This document shows positions 1 to 4,363 of a stretch of DNA of 38,980 bases, piece after piece. Both the position numbers and the translations under genes were made by a program. Each line of letters opens with the position of its first letter. Positions within the stretch are counted from its first letter, which is position 1. The DNA is from a virus. The stretch lies in the IMG/VR virus record IMGVR_UViG_3300005265_000015, positions 1 through 38,980 of that record; one strand, written 5' to 3'. Below the pieces are notes generated by a model. The model was not told the origin of the DNA. It made no database searches and saw nothing but the letters and a program-made list of their open reading frames with translations.

Positions 1-104
1 TGCCATCCTTTTTTCTAATTTTGTCCTTTTTTGGAAACACTCTAACTTTATAATCATATCCAGCATCCTTTATAATTTTTTTAATTTTATCACCAAAATT
101 TTCC
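1..104. repeat. Terminal direct repeat (circular overlap), copy 1
   Basis: Bases 1-104 are identical to bases 38877-38980. A reading frame on the minus strand continues unbroken from one copy into sequence beyond the other, which fits a circular molecule or circularly permuted DNA assembled with a 104-base overlap. A genuine short terminal repeat of the virion DNA is possible but less likely, because the repeat lies inside a gene. Confidence 0.93.
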
Positions 105-118
105 TTTCCTTTTTTCAT
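1..118 (-). CDS. Early protein of 141 aa, N-terminal part (gene spans the junction)
   Basis: This is the 5' end of a gene that continues at 38980 and stops at 38569. The ATG at 118-116 follows AAGTAAAACT, the start context shared by the neighbouring early genes. The first 26 residues begin MKKGKENFGDKIKKI and lead in frame into the valine codon (GTG) at 40-38, which otherwise looks like a start when the sequence is read as linear. I do not recognise the family. The protein is basic at the N terminus with an acidic stretch (DWDDDEEY) near the C terminus. It follows the 158-aa gene by 11 bases and is probably in the same transcript from P1. Confidence 0.8.
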   Translation of the reverse strand, partial: MKKGKENFGDKIKKIIKDAGYDYKVRVFPKKDKIRKKDG

Positions 119-129
119 AGTTTTACTTG

Positions 130-606
130 TTAGAGGTTATCAAGTTCTCTTTTTAATCTTTCTGCTTTTTCTTTTTTTTCTTCTTCAATCTGTTTTAAAT
201 ATTCTTTTCTTTCTCTCTCAAATTCTTTTTTATTATCCTTTACAGCTTCGGATAAACTATTCCATATTTTGTCTTCGGGATAGTTCTCATCCCAATGACT
301 GTTGTATGCTATTCCTATTTCTTCTTCTTTTTTTTCGCAAGCACATCCTTGGTAGTTTAAATCTCGGTTTTTGCCAATAATTATTGTTTTAATCTCTATT
401 TCTTTAAAACCATCTTCAATATTTTCACATTTAATGGGCATATTATACCACAACGGAACTTTATTATTATCTATAATTAAAACCTTTTGCCCTATCGCAA
501 ATTTGGGTTTTACTTTTTCTATCACATTTCTTTTATTAAAATTTTCTACCATATTTTCAAAATCTTGAATTGCTTGCTTAATTTTATTTATTTCTTTTTT
601 TGACAT
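130..606 (-). CDS. Hypothetical early protein, 158 aa, coiled-coil ends
   Basis: This is the first gene after promoter P1 and interleaved hairpin element E1, so it is probably made early. The family is not recognised. Residues 1-30 and about 115-158 are charged and helical, the latter a Lys/Glu-rich coiled coil (for example KQIEEEKKEKAERL). The middle (about 35-100) looks like a small beta domain, with FAIGQKVLIIDNNKVP and a CAC motif at about residue 88. The upstream context is ATAAAACTATG with no Shine-Dalgarno. The next gene begins 11 bases downstream across the genome junction. Confidence 0.75.
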   Translation of the reverse strand: MSKKEINKIKQAIQDFENMVENFNKRNVIEKVKPKFAIGQKVLIIDNNKVPLWYNMPIKCENIEDGFKEIEIKTIIIGKNRDLNYQGCACEKKEEEIGIAYNSHWDENYPEDKIWNSLSEAVKDNKKEFERERKEYLKQIEEEKKEKAERLKRELDNL

Positions 607-637
607 AGTTTTATTTTAATTCTTTTTTATAAAAAAA

Positions 638-691
638 CACTGGGCAAATACCTTGCAAGTATGGAAGCCCAGTGAATTTTATGCAAGGTAT
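638..691 (-). terminator. Interleaved hairpin pair E1 (terminator/attenuator in P1 leader)
   Basis: Two perfect inverted repeats interlock. CACTGGGC (638-645) pairs with 667-674, and ATACCTTGCA (648-657) pairs with 682-691. Read on the minus strand, the 8-bp stem is followed by seven T (637-631), as in an intrinsic terminator, while its loop is complementary to the ten bases 5' of it. Read on the plus strand, the 10-bp stem is followed by six T. It lies between P1 (start about 738) and the ATG at 606. Stem pairing is directly visible; the regulatory role is inferred. Confidence 0.75.
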
Positions 692-711
692 TTTTTGTTA
701 ATTATATCCAT
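679..711 (-). CDS. Possible 10-aa leader peptide in P1 leader
   Basis: An ATG at 711 opens a ten-codon frame, MDIINKKYLA, that ends in TAA at 681-679. The upstream context GAATTATT is like that of real starts here. Its last codons lie on the outer strand of the 10-bp stem of E1, so ribosomes reading it would stop that strand from pairing. This resembles a translated attenuator leader. Very short frames arise by chance, so confidence is low. Confidence 0.3.
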   Translation of the reverse strand: MDIINKKYLA

Positions 712-744
712 AATAATTCTCAAATATTTTTTTATTTCATTTTC

Positions 745-772
745 AGTATATCAAATCCTCAAACCTTGTCAA
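745..772 (-). promoter_or_regulatory. Sigma70-type promoter P1
   Basis: On the minus strand, TTGACA (772-767) is followed by a 16-bp spacer and TATACT (750-745), with TG one base before the -10 hexamer (extended -10). The surrounding 52 bases (724-775) are identical to promoter P2 at 33839-33890. Transcription would start near 738 and run through E1 into the early genes. The -35 lies just past the holin stop codon. Confidence 0.75.
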
Positions 773-775
773 CCC

Positions 776-1021
776 TTATTTATTCAAAATCGTTTTCTTT
801 CCTAAATCAAAAAGTCCTGACGCTCCAAGTCCAATTATCATTCCGTCAATAATTATAACGCTTGAAAATTCTGTTCCTGTTGCTCTTGTGATAAAAACCA
901 AAATAATGCCAATTACTATTGAAACAACAGGTAAAAATCTTGTTGGTATTAGTTTAGTTGTTTTTATTGCCTCCATTAAAGCCAATGTTATTGGCAAAAG
1001 AGTGCTTGTAAATTCATTCAT
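776..1021 (-). CDS. Putative holin, 81 aa
   Basis: This is a small hydrophobic protein with a polar N terminus, a membrane segment at about residues 30-46 (LPVVSIVIGIILVFI) and a second at about 54-70 (IIIDGMIIGLGASGLF), ending in basic residues (GKKTILNK). Size, topology and position directly after the amidase gene fit a phage holin that times lysis by permeabilising the inner membrane. The family is not pinned down from sequence alone. It is the last gene of the lysis block, and its stop lies four bases from the -35 of P1. Confidence 0.65.
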   Translation of the reverse strand: MNEFTSTLLPITLALMEAIKTTKLIPTRFLPVVSIVIGIILVFITRATGTEFSSVIIIDGMIIGLGASGLFDLGKKTILNK

Positions 1022-1058
1022 TTTTTATCAATGATAACAACAATCTAACAATAACAAT

Positions 1059-1589
1059 TTAATGATAACGATTTAGTGATAATAATTTTCGGTAAATTGT
1101 TACTATTTTTGATAAAATTGTTATCATTTTTGATAATCGTTGTTTTTTATTAAGTGAAGTCCAATTTCCTTTCCTGTAAGCCAAAATCCAATTTATTAAA
1201 CTGCCGGGACAAAGTGTCAAACTTATTTCTTTATGACCCACAATATTTTTTACTGGAATATTATATTTTTTTTGTATTCTTTTTACTAAATATTCCAAAG
1301 ACTTAATTTGTCGTTTCGTTGGTTCTTCTTTTGTGAAATTTCCAATCACGCAAATTCCTATACTTTGAAAATTCATTGATATTCCATTAACTTTTTTATT
1401 GCAATGAGCTCCATATTTATTTTCTTCTCGTCCTTTATATGTGTTCCCCTTATTATCAATAACAAAATGATAACCAATATCAGAAAAATTTCTTGCCTTG
1501 ATATGATAATTTTTAATACCTTCAAATGTAGTTTTATCACGGGGAGTGGCAGAATGATGAATTACAATCCATTTAATTTGATTTTTCAT
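1059..1589 (-). CDS. N-acetylmuramoyl-L-alanine amidase (endolysin, Amidase_2 fold), 176 aa
   Basis: This is a zinc amidase that cleaves the bond between N-acetylmuramic acid and L-alanine in peptidoglycan. The fold signature is clear: WIVIHHSAT at the N terminus (first zinc His), GYHFVID, the GAHC segment, SIGICVIGNF, and GHKEISLTLCPG carrying the second His and the Cys ligand. The catalytic domain covers residues about 5-135. The last 40 residues are basic and may bind the wall or membrane. There is no signal peptide, so release through the neighbouring holin is likely. A perfect terminator-like hairpin lies just before its ATG. Confidence 0.92.
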   Translation of the reverse strand: MKNQIKWIVIHHSATPRDKTTFEGIKNYHIKARNFSDIGYHFVIDNKGNTYKGREENKYGAHCNKKVNGISMNFQSIGICVIGNFTKEEPTKRQIKSLEYLVKRIQKKYNIPVKNIVGHKEISLTLCPGSLINWILAYRKGNWTSLNKKQRLSKMITILSKIVTIYRKLLSLNRYH

Positions 1590-1598
1590 TTTATTATT

Positions 1599-1627
1599 AA
1601 AAAAAGCTGAACACGGCAGCTTTTTTT
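1599..1627 (-). terminator. Rho-independent terminator/attenuator before the amidase gene
   Basis: An 11-bp perfect stem (AAAAAAAGCTG, 1599-1609, with 1617-1627) surrounds a 7-base loop. On either strand it is followed or flanked by a run of seven T. On the minus strand it lies 10 bases before the amidase ATG and 16 bases after the stop of the 35-aa frame. It could therefore limit read-through into the lysis genes. Confidence 0.7.
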
Positions 1628-1642
1628 AATTTTTACTCGTTG

Positions 1643-1750
1643 TTATTTCCTTTCCTCATCATCACTTTTTTCTTCGTTTTCTTCGTCTTCTTCTGCCGCT
1701 GTTTCTGCTGTTGCTGTTACAATAGGTTCTTTTGTTGTATTATCAGTCAT
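1643..1750 (-). CDS. Small acidic peptide, 35 aa
   Basis: The frame starts MTDNTTKEPIVTATAE and ends with a run rich in Glu and Asp (EEDEENEEKSDDEERK). The start context AATTTATTATG style (AAATTATTATG) matches that of many structural genes here. It lies between the 3D-domain gene and the amidase gene, with the TAAAGGTCG motif 38 bases upstream. No family is recognised. The frame could be fortuitous, but gap length, start context and lack of any alternative gene favour a real peptide. Confidence 0.45.
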   Translation of the reverse strand: MTDNTTKEPIVTATAETAAEEDEENEEKSDDEERK

Positions 1751-1787
1751 AATAATTTATTTTTTAATTATTATAATTATTATTATA

Positions 1788-1796
1788 CGACCTTTA
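1788..1796 (-). promoter_or_regulatory. TAAAGGTCG motif, copy 1
   Basis: The 9-base motif TAAAGGTCG includes the TAA stop codon of the 3D-domain gene and lies 38 bases before the ATG of the 35-aa frame. The same motif, same strand, occurs at 12990-12998, 18736-18744 and 33587-33595, each ahead of a gene start. Function unknown. Confidence 0.4.
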
Positions 1797-2231
1797 TTTT
1801 AACAAAGTGATTTCTTTAATTTGTTTGCCAAAGTTAATTGCTTCTGCTCTGTCAAATTTCCAAATATCTATTCTGTTTTTATATCTTTTATTCATTCTGT
1901 CAGCAACAACATAAATTTTATTATCTATCATTATCTTTTGTCCAAATTCAAATTCATTGCTTGCCACAATTCCGTCTCTGACTTTTTCATTGTTAGCTGT
2001 TATAAATGGAGTGCTATCACATTGATCTTCGGTTGACGAATAAGCTGTGACAACTCTAATAATTTTTATTCCTTTTTCGTAATGTAAAATTTGTGAAGTT
2101 CCAATTAAACTATTATTTTGCGCAATAATATAATCACCAATTTTATTTTTATTGCTAATGTTAATAATATCAATTTGACAAGGATATGGAATAATACAAC
2201 AAAATAAAATTATTAAAAAAAGAAATAACAT
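1794..2231 (-). CDS. Secreted 3D-domain protein (double-psi beta-barrel), 145 aa
   Basis: The N terminus is a hydrophobic signal or anchor (MLFLFLIILFCCIIPYP). The C-terminal half (about 57-140) is a 3D domain, named for three conserved aspartates. Visible landmarks are VVTAYSSTEDQCDSTPF, ITANNEKVRDGIVAS, VVADRMNKRYKNRIDIW and the closing RAEAINFG. The fold is related to MltA and expansin barrels and is usually linked to peptidoglycan lytic transglycosylase activity. In the lysis block beside the amidase it may help open the wall. Very similar secreted 3D proteins are common in Patescibacteria and Firmicutes (from memory of the family). Confidence 0.85.
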   Translation of the reverse strand: MLFLFLIILFCCIIPYPCQIDIINISNKNKIGDYIIAQNNSLIGTSQILHYEKGIKIIRVVTAYSSTEDQCDSTPFITANNEKVRDGIVASNEFEFGQKIMIDNKIYVVADRMNKRYKNRIDIWKFDRAEAINFGKQIKEITLLK

Positions 2232-2268
2232 TTTATTCTTTCTGCTTTTTGCTCTTAAAAATAGTTAA

Positions 2269-2355
2269 AAAAATAAAAGGGGATTATAGATAAATACAAT
2301 CTTTCTCCCCTTATTCGGCTTGTTCTGTCGTTCGTTGTCTTATGTCATTATCTAT
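2269..2355 (-). terminator. Interleaved hairpin pair E7 before the 3D-domain gene
   Basis: AAGGGGA (2277-2283) pairs with 2306-2312 and on the minus strand is followed by a T-rich tract (TTATTTTTTT). The loop strand 2286-2293 is complementary to 2348-2355, the last codons and stop of the preceding 53-aa gene. The order X, S, X', S' is the same as in E1 to E6. The stems are short (7 and 8 bp), so this one is weaker than E1 to E4. Confidence 0.5.
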
Positions 2356-2509
2356 CTTTATAGCTCATAGGGTCTATTTTCTCTATTTTTGGCTTTTGCC
2401 AAAAAACATCTGACATCATCTGTTCATAGTCTATTATTGCTTTTTTAATTTGTTTGTCTCTTGTCTCGCCGCCGATAAATTCTTTTCCAAAATATGTTTC
2501 CCAACTCAT
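2348..2509 (-). CDS. Small hypothetical protein, 53 aa
   Basis: The frame begins MSWETYFGKEFIGGETRD and ends in SYKDR. It has one of the few clear Shine-Dalgarno sequences in the window: AAGGAG eight bases before the ATG. Promoter P7 lies 43 bases upstream. It contains an acidic helical middle and three tryptophan or methionine-rich patches (EQMMSDVFWQ), with no membrane segment. The family is not recognised. It is the first gene of the transcript leading into the 3D, amidase and holin genes, and its stop overlaps E7. Confidence 0.75.
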   Translation of the reverse strand: MSWETYFGKEFIGGETRDKQIKKAIIDYEQMMSDVFWQKPKIEKIDPMSYKDR

Positions 2510-2551
2510 TTTTTTTCTCCTTGTATGTTGCCATATAAATAACTATACTTT

Positions 2552-2581
2552 ATTATAAAAAATAATCTATCTTGATGTCAA
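2552..2581 (-). promoter_or_regulatory. Sigma70-type promoter P7 (lysis block)
   Basis: On the minus strand, TTGACA (2581-2576), an 18-bp spacer and TATAAT (2557-2552) are both perfect hexamers. Transcription would start near 2545 and read the 53-aa gene at 2509, then 3D, amidase and holin. The promoter sits 27 bases after the stop of the XhlA-like gene. Confidence 0.75.
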
Positions 2582-2607
2582 GTTTTTTTCAACAAAATTA
2601 TATAGTT

Positions 2608-2916
2608 TTAATATTTATTTTTTAGAAAATAGATAATCCCTCCAATAATTGAACCTACAAAAATAATAATCCCAACGCTAAAATCTGTTATTCGGTTATA
2701 GAATTTTTTAATAGGCTCTAATTCTGTTTTTATCACCTCTAATGTATTTGTATTTTTCCTAATTCTGCCGCAATGGTTGTCAATAAGGTTTTTTGCCTCA
2801 TCTATTCGTTGATTAGATGTTAAAATTAAATCGTCCATTCGTTGATTAAGTTGTTTTCTTAAATCGTCAATTTTTTGAGATAAAAGCTCAACGATTTTTT
2901 GACTATCTCCGTTCAT
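2608..2916 (-). CDS. Coiled-coil membrane protein, XhlA/haemolysin-like, 102 aa
   Basis: Residues 1-70 form a heptad-like coiled coil (IVELLSQKIDDLRKQL, and a repeat of QRMDDLIL / QRIDEAK). Residues about 78-98 form one membrane segment (FSVGIIIFVGSIIGGIIYFL) ending in KNKY. This layout is that of the XhlA-type haemolysin or lysis-accessory proteins of phages, which act with holin and amidase at the membrane. It lies upstream of the lysis genes but has its own transcription, since P7 begins after it. A spanin-like or holin-like role is equally possible. Confidence 0.6.
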   Translation of the reverse strand: MNGDSQKIVELLSQKIDDLRKQLNQRMDDLILTSNQRIDEAKNLIDNHCGRIRKNTNTLEVIKTELEPIKKFYNRITDFSVGIIIFVGSIIGGIIYFLKNKY

Positions 2917-3111
2917 AAATTTTTGACATATTTATTATATGTAATAATTATAATGTTTTTACGACATCATTATAAAGAATACTAATAATAAATATTATTA
3001 TGTTAAAAAATTATTTTGAATTTTATTTTTGGTTGTTTTGCTTGATAAATTATTTCTTTTGTTCTTTTAGTTATTTACTTATCATTCTCTATTATTTTTA
3101 ATTTCTGAATA

Positions 3112-3579
3112 CTAATAATAAAAATTTATTATGCCTTTTAACTTTTTCAAAATATCTTTATAACTATTTTTATCAATTAAAACTATTTTAACATTCGGAT
3201 AATAAATTCTCATTCTATTAAGTTTTGTCTTGCTTTTATTATCCATCCACCCTTTTACTTCGTGATATGAAACACTTTTATCATTATTAGTAATTTTGAA
3301 ATCAGGCATATAACTTCTAACTCCTCTTTTAATTTTTTTAAACCAAAATGTTTTTGGCTCGTATTCCCATTTTTTTATTTTTTTATGTTTTACTAAAAAA
3401 TCTAAGTATAAAGCATAATTTGCCTCCCATACACTTCTAAAAAATATTTTTTCGCCATTTATATTATATTTTCCACTTTTACTTCTTGAATATTTATTTC
3501 GTTGATTTTTTTTTGTTTTCTCTAATAGTATTTCTTTATATTCTTTTAAGTTTATATAATTATTTAAATTTTTCCACAT
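3112..3579 (-). CDS. PD-(D/E)XK-type phage endonuclease, 155 aa
   Basis: Residues about 45-155 match a family of small phage nucleases. Landmarks are FFRSVWEANYALYLDFL, IKKWEYEPKTFWF, then YMPDFKI with the catalytic Asp and YHEVKGWMD with the Glu and Lys of the PD-(D/E)XK motif, followed by PNVKIVLIDKNSY. A very basic N terminus precedes it. Such proteins probably process DNA branches or act in packaging or recombination. It is divergently oriented to the plus-strand gene at 3811. Its promoter is not obvious. Divergent control through the 3580-3810 gap is likely. Confidence 0.75.
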   Translation of the reverse strand: MWKNLNNYINLKEYKEILLEKTKKNQRNKYSRSKSGKYNINGEKIFFRSVWEANYALYLDFLVKHKKIKKWEYEPKTFWFKKIKRGVRSYMPDFKITNNDKSVSYHEVKGWMDNKSKTKLNRMRIYYPNVKIVLIDKNSYKDILKKLKGIINFYY

Positions 3580-3588
3580 TTTGCACTC

Positions 3589-3616
3589 TTGACAAATAAT
3601 TTTAATTTACTAATAT
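3589..3616 (+). promoter_or_regulatory. Plus-strand sigma70-type promoter for the divergent unit
   Basis: On the plus strand, TTGACA (3589-3594), a 16-bp spacer and TAATAT (3611-3616) precede the only plus-strand genes. The start would be near 3623, just before hairpin element E2. The -35 overlaps the start region of the minus-strand nuclease gene, so the two directions could interfere with each other. Confidence 0.55.
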
Positions 3617-3640
3617 GAAAATAATTAATATTAATAATCT

Positions 3641-3713
3641 TGTAGTGAGGATTGCTAATAAAAAACTTCCCACTTCTCACTACATTTAAGTGGGAAGTTT
3701 TTTATTAGCAATC
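3641..3713 (+). terminator. Interleaved hairpin pair E2 in the leader of the plus-strand genes
   Basis: A perfect 26-bp stem (3650-3675 with 3688-3713) has a 12-base loop. Nine loop bases, CTCACTACA (3676-3684), are exactly complementary to the nine bases abutting the stem on its 5' side (TGTAGTGAG, 3641-3649). The stem contains A6 and T6 tracts around a GC-richer core, so it can end transcription in both directions. Position after a plus-strand promoter and before the ATG at 3811 suggests attenuation. Pairing is seen; control is inferred. Confidence 0.8.
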
Positions 3714-3749
3714 CAATTCTGTAAGAATTATTCTTTGTAGTATTCTCTG

Positions 3750-3802
3750 AATAGTGTGCGGAAAAACCACATTTCAGTGTGCGGAAAAACCACATCACTA
3801 TT
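3750..3802 (+). promoter_or_regulatory. Tandem operator-like repeats upstream of the plus-strand gene
   Basis: The 20-mer AGTGTGCGGAAAAACCACAT occurs twice (3753-3772 and 3776-3795), 23 bases apart. The pair is enclosed by an inverted repeat, AATAGTG (3750-3756) and CACTATT (3796-3802). Each unit is itself partly dyad-symmetric (TGTG...CACA). The block ends 9 bases before the ATG at 3811, so a protein bound here would block transcription or translation. It could be an operator for the wHTH protein encoded just downstream, or iterons. Confidence 0.6.
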
Positions 3803-3810
3803 ATATCATT

Positions 3811-4146
3811 ATGAAAAATAAATATCAAAATTTAATTATTCAAGTATTAGGAACAAAACCTATTTTATATAATCCAGATTTAGCAAGAGCGTTAGGAAGT
3901 GTTAAAGCAAGTATTTTCTTATCTCAACTACTTTATTGGCACAAAAAAGGACATAATCCTGATTGGGTTTATAAAACAATAAAAGAAGTTGAAAAAGAAA
4001 CGGCATTAAGTAGGTGGGAACAAGATATAGCAATTAAAATGTGTAAAAAGAAAAAAGTTTTTGAAATGAAAATTGCAGGTGTCCCTCGTAAAAGATATTT
4101 CAAATTAAACCTTGATAATATTATATTATTATTAGAAAATTTTTAA
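3811..4146 (+). CDS. Winged-helix DNA-binding protein (replication/regulatory type), 111 aa
   Basis: I start it at the ATG at 3811. An in-frame GTG at 3754 would make the operator repeats coding and is less likely. The sequence runs YNPDLARALGSVKASIFLSQLLYWHKK, WVYKTIKEVEKETALSRWEQDIA, then a beta-wing-like VPRKRYFKLNL. This is the wHTH pattern found at the N terminus of many phage and plasmid replication initiators, here without a second domain. A repressor-like regulator is the alternative. The gene is one of two on the plus strand and sits behind its own promoter, E2 and tandem repeats. Confidence 0.65.
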   Translation: MKNKYQNLIIQVLGTKPILYNPDLARALGSVKASIFLSQLLYWHKKGHNPDWVYKTIKEVEKETALSRWEQDIAIKMCKKKKVFEMKIAGVPRKRYFKLNLDNIILLLENF

Positions 4147-4168
4147 TTTATTATTTAATTAAATTATT

Positions 4169-4363
4169 ATGAAATTAACAAAATATCTAAAAGAAAAATA
4201 TAATGATTTTGAATATAATCCAACATCTTTTAATAATATTTTTGATAAAAATGAAAATGTTATTATTCAAATAATATGTGCTATATGGATGTTTGGAATT
4301 ATTGGAATTGTTGGATATGTTATTTTATTTTTAATTTGGGAAATTTTATTATCTTTTTTCTAA
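4169..4363 (+). CDS. Small membrane protein, 64 aa
   Basis: A soluble N terminus (about 1-28, MKLTKYLKEKYNDFEYNP) is followed by a long hydrophobic stretch at about 31-64 (IIQIICAIWMFGIIGIVGYV and LFLIWEILLSFF), enough for one or two membrane passes. It follows the wHTH gene by 22 bases in the same direction. Its stop overlaps the end of the convergent 915-aa gene by 15 bases. The family is not recognised. A role in exclusion or lysis timing is possible but only a guess. Confidence 0.6.
   Translation: MKLTKYLKEKYNDFEYNPTSFNNIFDKNENVIIQIICAIWMFGIIGIVGYVILFLIWEILLSFF

Noticed and set aside
2917-3111. Small gene in the AT-rich gap after the nuclease gene.
   Set aside because: No frame with a start in a usual context. 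The gap shows only AT-rich sequence and a 16-base direct repeat (GAATACTAATAATAAA).
3754-4146. A longer 130-aa version of the plus-strand wHTH protein from GTG at 3754.
   Set aside because: It would translate the tandem operator repeats; the ATG at 3811 starts the recognisable domain.
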